A DNA stretch of 6,536 bases, taken from Myxococcales bacterium (GTDB lineage Bacteria; Myxococcota_A; UBA9160; JALSIO01). The notes beneath the pieces are model-generated. The model had not been told where the DNA came from. It did not search any database and was given only the letters and a program-made list of their open reading frames with translations. Positions 1 to 5,252 of this stretch are shown piece by piece (the stretch's first letter is position 1; each line of letters starts with the position of its first letter). A program made the position numbers and the translations under genes. The stretch lies in NCBI GenBank assembly GCA_026989995.1, contig JALSIO010000034.1:1-6536 (forward strand), written 5' to 3'.

Positions 1-1115
1 TGCCGTCCTCCGGCGAGGGGAGCAACACGCTCGGGGCTCTCGCCGGGGGAGATCCGCTGGACGCCCTGCACCCCACCAGCCCGGACGACACGGCGGTGAT
101 CCTCTACACCTCGGGGACCACCGGTCGCCCCAAGGGCGCGGAGCTGACCCACTCGAACCTGTTCGTGAACTGCGCGGTGGTGGTCCCGCGCCTCGTGGAG
201 CTCTCGCGGGACGAGGTGGCGCTGGCCACGCTGCCGCTCTTCCATTCCTTCGGGCAGACCTGTATCCAGAACGCCACCCTCGCGGCGGGGGGAACCTTCA
301 CGCTGTTGCCCCGGTTCACGCCGGCCGATGCCCTCCGGCTGATGCAGGACCACGGGGTCACCCTCTTCGCCGGGGTTCCCACCATGTACTTCGCCCTGCT
401 CCACCACGAGGGCGGCGAGAAGTTCGACCTCTCGAAGCTCCGGCTGTGCATGACCGGCGGCGCACCCATGCCGCTCGAGGTGATGCGCGCCTTCGAGGAG
501 CGCTTCGGCGTGGCCATCCTGGAGGGCTACGGGCTCTCGGAGACCTCGCCGGTGGCGAGCTTCAACATGCTGACCCGGCCGCGGAAGCCCGGCTCCATCG
601 GCTACCCGGTGTGGGGGGTGGAGATGGCCGTCCTCGACGACCGGGACCGCCCCCTTCCGGAGGGCGAGCGCGGCGAGATCTGCATTCGCGGACACAACGT
701 CATGAAGGGCTACTGGCGGCGTCCGGACGCCACCAAGGAGGCGATGCGGGGCGGGTGGTTCCACAGCGGTGACATCGGCTATCGCGACGAGGACGGCTGC
801 TACTTCATCGTCGACCGGAAGAAGGACATGATCCTCCGGGGCGGCTTCAACGTCTACCCGCGCGAGGTGGAGGAGGTGCTCTACGAGCACCCGGCGGTGG
901 TGGAGGCGGCGGTGATCGGTGTGCCCCACGAGAGCCACGGTGAGGAGGTGAAGGCCGTGGTCGCCCTCTCCCCCGGCGCGAAGCTCGCCGAGGACGAGCT
1001 CATCGCCTGGTGCAAGGAGCGCCTTGCGGCCTACAAGTACCCCCGCATCGTGGAGTTCCGCGACAGCCTGCCCAAGGGGCCCACGGGCAAGATCCTGAAG
1101 CGGGAACTCTCCTGA
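1..1115 (+). CDS. Acyl-CoA synthetase (AMP-forming), partial: 5' end outside window
   Basis: This adenylate-forming enzyme should convert a carboxylic acid, probably a medium- or long-chain fatty acid, to acyl-CoA through an acyl-AMP intermediate in the cytoplasm. The frame is open from base 3, so the gene enters from outside; the GTG at 96 lies inside the conserved core and is not a start. Motifs in order are the AMP-binding P-loop YTSGTTGRPKG (105-137), a TGGAPMP loop, the A5 motif GYGLSET (from 525), WFHSGDIG with the ribose-binding Asp at 771-773, the hinge DRKKDMILRGGFNVYPREVEE region (from about 813), and the C-terminal PTGKILKREL with the catalytic Lys at 1089-1091. About 370 residues are visible; the family usually has about 500-560, so roughly 150 are missing. 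The C-terminal domain is complete. Membership of the FadD/long-chain ligase group is likely, but the acyl substrate cannot be read from the sequence. The gene converges on the lipoprotein gene. Confidence 0.95.
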   Translation, partial: PSSGEGSNTLGALAGGDPLDALHPTSPDDTAVILYTSGTTGRPKGAELTHSNLFVNCAVVVPRLVELSRDEVALATLPLFHSFGQTCIQNATLAAGGTFTLLPRFTPADALRLMQDHGVTLFAGVPTMYFALLHHEGGEKFDLSKLRLCMTGGAPMPLEVMRAFEERFGVAILEGYGLSETSPVASFNMLTRPRKPGSIGYPVWGVEMAVLDDRDRPLPEGERGEICIRGHNVMKGYWRRPDATKEAMRGGWFHSGDIGYRDEDGCYFIVDRKKDMILRGGFNVYPREVEEVLYEHPAVVEAAVIGVPHESHGEEVKAVVALSPGAKLAEDELIAWCKERLAAYKYPRIVEFRDSLPKGPTGKILKRELS

Positions 1116-1132
1116 ACGCCCGGTAGCCGGCG

Positions 1133-1162
1133 GCCCGGCGCCCGGGCGGCTCCGCGCCGCCC
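1133..1162. terminator. Overlapping GC hairpins between convergent genes, possible terminator
   Basis: Two perfect inverted repeats overlap here: a 6-bp stem (gcccgg/ccgggc, 3-base loop, 1133-1147) and a 7-bp stem (gggcggc/gccgccc, 5-base loop, 1144-1162). They share bases, so only one can form at a time. The 80-base gap separates two convergent genes, where a bidirectional terminator is expected. There is no T-tract on either side, so this is not a classical intrinsic terminator, and GC-rich DNA yields such hairpins by chance. Confidence 0.3.
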
Positions 1163-1195
1163 CACCCCGACGCTCCTGCATTCGCGAGCCCCCGC

Positions 1196-2863
1196 TCAGG
1201 GTCCGGTGGCGCCGGCGGGGGTATAGAGGACGGTTCGCACCGGGCCGCCTTCGGACGGGCGGAACCGCCAGCGTCCAACCCGCCGTCCCTCCCGGTACTC
1301 GCCCTCGGCGATCACCGCAGCCGTCTCGCCCGCGTGGACGAAGTGGCCGTGGCGGCGACCGTTCTTCCAGGTGCCGCGCTCGGCGAGCGCACCGGTCGGG
1401 TGCCGGAAGGTCCAAAGACCCGTCCGGCGCCCCATCTCGTATCGCCCCTCGGCGACCTTCACGCCGTTCGGGTCGAATCGCTCGAAGCGGCCGTCGAGGG
1501 CGCCGTCCCGGTAGTGGGCACGTTCGAGCAGGGGCCCCCGCTCGCGCCAGCGGGTCCACCACCCCTCGGGCACGAGCCCCGGTTCGTCAGGCAGCGCGTC
1601 CCCTGCGCCGTCGGGCGGGGCGTAGAGGGCGAAGGGGCCGTGCTTGCGCGGGTTCCCGTCGTCACCCGTGCGCTGGCACCATTCGGCACGCGTGCTCGGA
1701 GTGGCCTCGTAGACGAGCCTCCCGCCCTCGCTACACGGCCCCCGGTATTCGCGCACCCCGGTCACCCGCCCGAAGGGGTCCTGCTCGGTGAAGACGCCGA
1801 TGGGGCGCCCGTCTTCGTAGTTTCCCACCCGGGCCGCACGCCCGGGTGCGTGCCAGAGCGTGTAGGGTCCGTGCCGGCGTCCGCGGCGGTAGTGGATCTC
1901 CTCGCGCACGTGGCCCTCGGGCGCAAGGATCCGGGTCGGCCCGTCGCGCTCACCCTCGCGGTAGTGTTCCTCGCGGCGGAGGCGACCGGAGTCGTCCCAC
2001 TCCCGCCGTACGCCGTGCAGGCGCCCGTTGCGCCAGTTCTCCTCCAGCCGGAGCGTTCCGGAGCCGGTGAAACGCCGGTGGACGCCGTGCAGGATCCCGC
2101 CGCGGTAGCCGGTCTCCTCGAGCAGCCGTCCCTCGCGGTCGAAGCGGCGGACCACGCCCTCGGTCTCGCCGGCCCGCCGCTCACCCATGGCGGCCACGCG
2201 GCCGTCCGGGTGGAAGCGGCGCCAGGGGCCCTCCAGGCGGCCGTGGCGCCAGGTGTCCTCGGCCACGGGGCGGCCCTCCCGGTCGAAGCGCCGGAAGGTT
2301 CCGTGGCGCCGGCCCTCCCTCCAGGCGCCGGTCTCGGCGGGGAGGGGGCCACCCCCGGCGTCCGATCCGCTCGGGTGGAAGCGCGTCCAGGGGCCGTCGA
2401 GGAGCCCGTCGACGAGGTGGGCCTCGAGCTCGGGGGAGCCGTCCTCCGCGTAGAGGCGCAGCGTCCCGGTGGCCCGGCCCGCGCTCCACACCTGCTCCTT
2501 CCGCACCGTGCCCGCGGCATCGCAGAAGCGAAAGGTCCCATCGCGGAGCCCGCGCCGGAGTCGCCCCTCGATGCGCACGCGGCAGGCTCCATCGGTTTCC
2601 ACCACGTGCAGGTCGCCGCGGGGCACGTCGCGGCAGAGGAGCAGCGTGCCACCGGCGGGGTGTGGCCACGCGGCGGCGGTCCCCTCGGGACATGGGAGTG
2701 CCGAGGCGACCCGAGGGCAGGCGAGCGGGGGCGGGGTGCGGGTCGTGCATCCGGCGGCGATCAGGAGCACGGGCACGAGGCCGGCGACCCGCAGGACGCA
2801 CCCGGCGGCCGGGGGGGCCACCGCCCGCCGCAACCCCGCGGCCGGCGGAGGAGCCGGCCTCAT
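1196..2863 (-). CDS. Predicted lipoprotein of tandem MORN_2 / YwqK-type repeats
   Basis: The 555-residue product starts with an Arg-containing N-terminus and a hydrophobic stretch (about 23-38) ending in a lipobox-like IAAGC, predicting lipid attachment at Cys39 and export. Almost all of the mature protein is degenerate repeats of about 23-24 residues, typified by YREGRRHGPWRRFDPDGRVAEE-like units (aromatic, G-x3-G, aromatic, xxxG, acidic end). This is the MORN_2 (YwqK antitoxin-type) pattern. About 11 units span residues 97-374, a non-repeat linker with Cys377 and Cys396 follows, and about 5-6 units fill 406-548. The ATG overlaps the thioesterase stop as ATGA and has GAGGAA 9 bases upstream, so translation is probably coupled. 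The product has no catalytic domain; a surface or periplasmic scaffold, binding or immunity role is possible but not shown. YwqK of Bacillus is described as an antitoxin, but no toxin gene is visible here. Confidence 0.85.
   Translation of the reverse strand: MRPAPPPAAGLRRAVAPPAAGCVLRVAGLVPVLLIAAGCTTRTPPPLACPRVASALPCPEGTAAAWPHPAGGTLLLCRDVPRGDLHVVETDGACRVRIEGRLRRGLRDGTFRFCDAAGTVRKEQVWSAGRATGTLRLYAEDGSPELEAHLVDGLLDGPWTRFHPSGSDAGGGPLPAETGAWREGRRHGTFRRFDREGRPVAEDTWRHGRLEGPWRRFHPDGRVAAMGERRAGETEGVVRRFDREGRLLEETGYRGGILHGVHRRFTGSGTLRLEENWRNGRLHGVRREWDDSGRLRREEHYREGERDGPTRILAPEGHVREEIHYRRGRRHGPYTLWHAPGRAARVGNYEDGRPIGVFTEQDPFGRVTGVREYRGPCSEGGRLVYEATPSTRAEWCQRTGDDGNPRKHGPFALYAPPDGAGDALPDEPGLVPEGWWTRWRERGPLLERAHYRDGALDGRFERFDPNGVKVAEGRYEMGRRTGLWTFRHPTGALAERGTWKNGRRHGHFVHAGETAAVIAEGEYREGRRVGRWRFRPSEGGPVRTVLYTPAGATGP
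1220..1648 (-). repeat. Second MORN_2-type repeat block of the lipoprotein
   Basis: Residues about 406-548 of the lipoprotein hold 5-6 units. The clearest are HYRDGALDGRFERFDPNG, RYEMGRRTGLWTFRHPTG, TWKNGRRHGHFVHAG and EYREGRRVGRWRFRPSEG. The first units of this block are irregular and carry a Pro/Asp-rich insertion (about 415-433). Confidence 0.7.
1742..2575 (-). repeat. First MORN_2-type repeat block of the lipoprotein
   Basis: Residues about 97-374 form some 11 consecutive units, for example TWRHGRLEGPWRRFHPDG, NWRNGRLHGVRREWDDSG and HYREGERDGPTRILAPEG. Two units share an identical RRFDREGR core (residues 191-198 and 239-246), and the matching DNA is also nearly the same, so recombination between units is possible. 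The third unit is widened by a Gly/Pro-rich insertion (about 167-179). Confidence 0.75.
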
Positions 2864-3570
2864 TCGGAGCGGTTCCTCGCGTCCCGGGCCTCCGCCATCT
2901 CACGCATGCGGTCGAGCTGGACCGATACGAAGATCGCCTCGGCCTCGGCGCAGAGGCGGTCGCCCGCCAGGCAGCGCCCCTCCGCGAAGATCTTGCGGCC
3001 CTCGATGCCCTTGACCCACGCCTCGAAGACCAGATCCGTGTGAAGCGGCGTCGGCCGCCTGTAGCGGATGGTGAGCGTACCCGTCATGCCCGGCTGCCCC
3101 GTGAGGGTCTGGGCGAAGCCGAGGACCTCGTCGAAGGCGGCGGCCACGTAGCCGCCGTGGACGTGGCCGGGCGGTCCCTCGTAGGCCGAGCTGAAGCGGG
3201 CCTCGGCACGCACGCGGTCCTTGCCCACCTCGGTCATGCGGATGGGCGGAGCGAGCGGGTTGGCGAGGCCGATCAGCGGGCTGAAGTCGAAGAAGCCCCC
3301 TGGCGAGCCGGCGGTGGAGCTCTCCGGGGTGCCCCACATTCCCGGCGCCCGGGGGTGGGTCCGCAGGTGGGCGGCATAGCTCTCGAGGCGGTCCGCGGCG
3401 ATCCGAAGCTCCTCCTCCGGCGCATCGCTGGTGACGAGGTGCTCGATCACGTCGCGCATGGCCGCGGCGAGCCGCCGCTTCTCGGCGAGTGCCCCGTGGG
3501 TGGGGCGGTTCTGGGAGAGCCAGCGGTCGGCGACCGCCGCGCGGAGGTCGGAGGGACCGTCGTCGGACAT
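2860..3570 (-). CDS. PaaI/THEM4-like hotdog-fold acyl-CoA thioesterase
   Basis: The 236-residue product should hydrolyse an acyl-CoA thioester to free acid and CoA in the cytoplasm. Its C-terminal half (about 108-218) is a hotdog domain with the family signature GHVHGGYVAAAFDEVLG: His138-Gly139-Gly140 followed by Asp147 on the central helix, the expected catalytic region of PaaI/THEM4 enzymes. The following strands TLTIRYRRPTP and KIFAEGRCLAGDRLCAEAEAIFVSV are also typical. An N-terminal helical extension of about 90 residues, rich in Arg, Ala and Glu, makes it longer than minimal 130-150 residue PaaI proteins. The ATG at 3570 is chosen because homology and codon bias fade upstream; the open frame continues to 4218, but there it runs antisense to the zinc ribbon and ATPase 1. 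No Shine-Dalgarno is present, as the bases before the ATG read tcctccctcc. A -10-like TATCCT sits in position for a leaderless transcript. The natural substrate is unknown. Confidence 0.9.
   Translation of the reverse strand: MSDDGPSDLRAAVADRWLSQNRPTHGALAEKRRLAAAMRDVIEHLVTSDAPEEELRIAADRLESYAAHLRTHPRAPGMWGTPESSTAGSPGGFFDFSPLIGLANPLAPPIRMTEVGKDRVRAEARFSSAYEGPPGHVHGGYVAAAFDEVLGFAQTLTGQPGMTGTLTIRYRRPTPLHTDLVFEAWVKGIEGRKIFAEGRCLAGDRLCAEAEAIFVSVQLDRMREMAEARDARNRSE
2873..2878 (-). promoter_or_regulatory. Shine-Dalgarno sequence of the lipoprotein gene
   Basis: Read on the minus strand, GAGGAA lies 9 bases before the ATG at 2863-2861, inside the 3' end of the thioesterase gene. Together with the ATGA stop-start overlap it fixes the lipoprotein start and supports translation from the same mRNA. 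Confidence 0.6.
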
Positions 3571-3576
3571 GGAGGG

Positions 3577-3582
3577 AGGATA
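3577..3582 (-). promoter_or_regulatory. Candidate -10 element for a leaderless thioesterase transcript
   Basis: On the minus strand TATCCT (TANNNT) is followed by exactly six bases and then the ATG at 3570. A -10 box here would place the transcription start at or next to the A of the ATG. No convincing -35 hexamer is seen. The TA step at 3581-3582 is the only one in the 197-base intergenic region. Confidence 0.45.
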
Positions 3583-3755
3583 GCCGCTCCGCCCCTTCCC
3601 TTCCGTGACCGGATCCGTCGCGCGGCCATGGCACGATGCCTTCCGTGGCCCGGTGCTGGCCGGCGCACCCGCGCGCTCCGACCAGGCGCCGGGGACGCCC
3701 GCACGCCCGGACGCCCGGGACGAGAGCGACGACCGGGAGGCGAGGGTCCGGAGGG

Positions 3756-3761
3756 GAGGAG
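3756..3761 (+). promoter_or_regulatory. Shine-Dalgarno sequence of the zinc-ribbon gene
   Basis: GAGGAG, within the purine-rich run ggaggggaggag, lies 6 bases before the ATG at 3768. It selects this ATG over in-frame upstream starts such as the one at 3636. Confidence 0.7.
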
Positions 3762-3767
3762 CCAGAC

Positions 3768-4040
3768 ATGCAGATCGCCGCGATCTCACCCCCGCGCACG
3801 GTGCGACGATGCGTCGTGTGCGGATTCCACGAGGTGCGCACCGACGAGGTGGTGGACCGGGGTCGGGTTCTCCTGAGCGAGTGCCCGCGGTGTGAACACC
3901 GCGCCACGCGACCGATCCTCGAGCGGGAACCCGCCGCGCGGGAGCCCGCTCGCGACGAGCTCCCCCCGGAGCCCGGAGCCGCTCGCCCGGCATGGCCGCT
4001 CCGGCGGTCGGGCCGCGGGGAGGGCACACGGGCTGCGTGA
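3768..4040 (+). CDS. Small zinc-ribbon protein, function unknown
   Basis: The 90-residue product carries two CxxC knuckles, Cys15-x2-Cys18 and Cys39-x2-Cys42, separated by 20 residues with a beta-like intervening segment (FHEVRTDEVVDRGRVLLSE). This is the layout of a single zinc ribbon binding one Zn ion. The second half (about 46-90) is Pro, Arg, Glu and Ala rich and probably disordered. There is no signal peptide or membrane segment, so it should be cytoplasmic. The ATG is set by a strong Shine-Dalgarno sequence, and codon use is GC3-rich like its neighbours. The stop lies 12 bases before the GTG of ATPase 1, suggesting one operon. Zinc ribbons of this size bind nucleic acid or protein partners; nothing in the sequence says which. 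The reality of the gene rests on the ribosome site, the paired CxxC motifs and the packing. Confidence 0.75.
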   Translation: MQIAAISPPRTVRRCVVCGFHEVRTDEVVDRGRVLLSECPRCEHRATRPILEREPAAREPARDELPPEPGAARPAWPLRRSGRGEGTRAA

Positions 4041-4046
4041 TACCGT
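4038..4046 (+). promoter_or_regulatory. Candidate extended -10 element before ATPase 1 (leaderless start)
   Basis: TGATACCGT fits an extended -10 element (TG-N-TANNNT). The hexamer TACCGT (4041-4046) is followed by exactly six bases and then the GTG at 4053, the same geometry as at the thioesterase gene. The TGA of the zinc-ribbon stop codon supplies the TG. No Shine-Dalgarno lies between stop and GTG, and no -35 hexamer is evident. It may be an internal operon promoter giving a leaderless mRNA; otherwise ATPase 1 is read by reinitiation after the zinc ribbon. Confidence 0.4.
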
Positions 4047-4052
4047 TGCCGC

Positions 4053-5252
4053 GTGCGGCGCGTCCTCTACACGGGCAAGGGCGGGGTGGGAAAGACCACC
4101 ACGGCGGCGGCCACCGCCATCCACGCCGCGCAGTGCGGTCGACGCACCCTGGTGGCCTCGGCCGATGCCGCCCACAGCCTGGGCGACGTGCTCGACCGCG
4201 AGCTCTCGTCTCGCCCACGGGAGCTGCTGCCGGGCCTCCACGCGGTGGAGGTGGACCCGCGTGGGGAGCTCGACGCCCGCTGGGTGCGGATCCACCGCTA
4301 CCTGACGGAGCTTTTCGCCGCCGAGGGGATCGATCACTTCGAGGCCGAGGAGATGGCGAACCTCCCCGGCACCGAGGAGTTGATGACGCTGCTGGCCGCG
4401 GAGCGCCTCGCTCGAGAGGTCGCCGCGGAGTTCCTGGTCATCGACTGTGCCCCCACCGACGGCGCGCTTCGACTGGTCACCCTTCCCGACGTGGCCCGGG
4501 GTCTGGTGCGCGTGCTCTTCCGGGTGCAGCGCCTGGTGGCCGCCGCGGCGGCCCCGCTGGCCCGCCGGATGGGGCATGCCGGTCTTCCCGACGGGGCCGC
4601 CCTGGCGGAGCTCGAGCGCTTTCTCTACGGCGACCTCCGGCGCCTGCACCGGCGGCTCACCTCCCGCGACACCTCGGTCCGCCTGGTGCTCAACCCGGAT
4701 CGCCTGTCCACGCGGGAGGCACGGCGCGCCCATGCGGACCTCTGTCTTTTCGGGGTGTCGGTGGACGCGGTGATCGTGAACCGGATCCTGCCCGAGGCGG
4801 CCCGGGGTGCGCCCCCGGAGTGGTTCGAGGAGCAATCCGCGCGCCTGGCCGAGGCCGTGGCGGCCTTCGATCCGCTCCCCGTGCTTCTGGCGCCGCTGCG
4901 CGACGACGAGGTCGTGGGTCTCGAGGCGCTCGCGCACCACGGAGCCGAGCTCTTCGGGCGGCGCCGGCCCGAGGACCTCCTGGGTCGCTCTCCGCGCGTT
5001 CGCTTCCGCCGGTCTGCGGGGACGGCGCGCGCGGTGGTCCCGCTTCCCGGCGCGGACCGCCGCACCCTCGAGGTGGTCCTCGTCGACGACGAGCTGGTCA
5101 TCCGCTCGAGGGGGCGGCGCCGGGCGATCCCCCTGCCTCGCTCCCTGGCGGGCTTCGGGCTGCGCCGGGCGGAGTACCGCGACGAGGTGCTCGAGATCGA
5201 GCTCGTGGCCGAGGTGCCGGGTGGCGCCGCGGGAGGTGGCGCATGCGCGTGA
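4053..5252 (+). CDS. Get3/ArsA-family ATPase 1 with C-terminal alpha-crystallin (HSP20-like) domain
   Basis: This 399-residue SIMIBI-class ATPase has the deviant Walker A motif GKGGVGKTT (8-16), with the intradimer lysine Lys9, so it should act as a nucleotide-dependent dimer. Switch I reads DAAHSLGD (38-45; family consensus DPAHSLSD, so Pro is Ala), NLPGTEEL (103-110) matches the Get3 PGxxE segment, and switch II reads DCAPTDGALR (131-140; consensus DTAPTGHTLR, so the Gly is Asp). LNP (213-215) and VNR (242-244) lie in the nucleotide-site half. Residues about 315-386 form a beta-rich domain (AVVPLPGADRRTLEV through VLEIEL) of the ArsA_HSP20 type, as in Get3d proteins. The zinc CxxC of eukaryotic Get3 and duplicated ArsA halves are absent, and no ars genes are near, so arsenite export is unlikely. 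Protein targeting or chaperoning is inferred. The GTG start immediately precedes the Walker A strand and has no Shine-Dalgarno. Confidence 0.88.
   Translation: MRRVLYTGKGGVGKTTTAAATAIHAAQCGRRTLVASADAAHSLGDVLDRELSSRPRELLPGLHAVEVDPRGELDARWVRIHRYLTELFAAEGIDHFEAEEMANLPGTEELMTLLAAERLAREVAAEFLVIDCAPTDGALRLVTLPDVARGLVRVLFRVQRLVAAAAAPLARRMGHAGLPDGAALAELERFLYGDLRRLHRRLTSRDTSVRLVLNPDRLSTREARRAHADLCLFGVSVDAVIVNRILPEAARGAPPEWFEEQSARLAEAVAAFDPLPVLLAPLRDDEVVGLEALAHHGAELFGRRRPEDLLGRSPRVRFRRSAGTARAVVPLPGADRRTLEVVLVDDELVIRSRGRRRAIPLPRSLAGFGLRRAEYRDEVLEIELVAEVPGGAAGGGACA
4995..5210 (+). other. HSP20-like domain of ATPase 1
   Basis: Residues about 315-386 show the alternating strand pattern of a small-heat-shock/p23 fold: ARAVVPLPGADRRTLEVVL, DDELVI, RRAIPLP, then YRDEVLEIEL. 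It aligns by eye with the matching end of ATPase 2 (VELDLPGARKDDLRVV, DGELRI, RRLVLPEP, EGRVLRIRL). Confidence 0.75.
5232..5237 (+). promoter_or_regulatory. Shine-Dalgarno sequence of ATPase 2
   Basis: GGAGGT lies inside the last codons of ATPase 1, 5 bases before the ATG at 5243. It favours this ATG over the in-frame GTG at 5249, which would give a GTGA overlap but sits 11 bases from the site. Confidence 0.65.

Larger units (their letters stand above)
3571..3767. other. Divergent intergenic region
   Basis: This 197-base stretch separates the minus-strand thioesterase operon from the plus-strand zinc-ribbon/ATPase operon, so promoters for both should lie here. The thioesterase side has a candidate -10 box. 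On the plus strand no TANNNT hexamer exists between 3583 and 3767, so the zinc-ribbon promoter cannot be recognised and may be of a GC-rich alternative-sigma type. No credible small gene was seen. Confidence 0.5.

Noticed and set aside
2811..2817. Run of seven G within the signal-peptide coding region of the lipoprotein, considered as a phase-variation tract
   Set aside because: Seven bases is short for slippage-driven switching and unremarkable at this GC content. The frame is intact, and one sequence gives no evidence of length variation.
1334..3043. A 569-codon open frame on the plus strand opposite the lipoprotein and the end of the thioesterase
   Set aside because: Its translation is low-complexity Ala/Gly/Pro/Val/Arg sequence without recognisable motifs, whereas the minus strand gives a lipobox, regular MORN_2 units and a hotdog domain. 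Long antisense frames are expected in GC-rich DNA.
3629..3644. TGGCACG resembling the -24 half of a sigma-54 promoter upstream of the zinc ribbon
   Set aside because: The -12 half is wrong: CTTCC stands where TTGCW is expected, and the GC pair ten bases after the GG is missing.
3571..4218. Upstream extension of the thioesterase frame to 452 codons
   Set aside because: The extra 216 residues are Arg/Pro/Gly-rich, show no domain, and run antisense to the zinc ribbon and ATPase 1. The ATG at 3570 begins the plausible protein.
3992..5242. Upstream extension of the ATPase 2 frame to 803 codons, apparently a fusion protein
   Set aside because: This part is the shifted frame of ATPase 1 and reads as Arg/Gly/Pro-rich noise. 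The GKGGVGKTT domain begins at 5243 after a good ribosome site.
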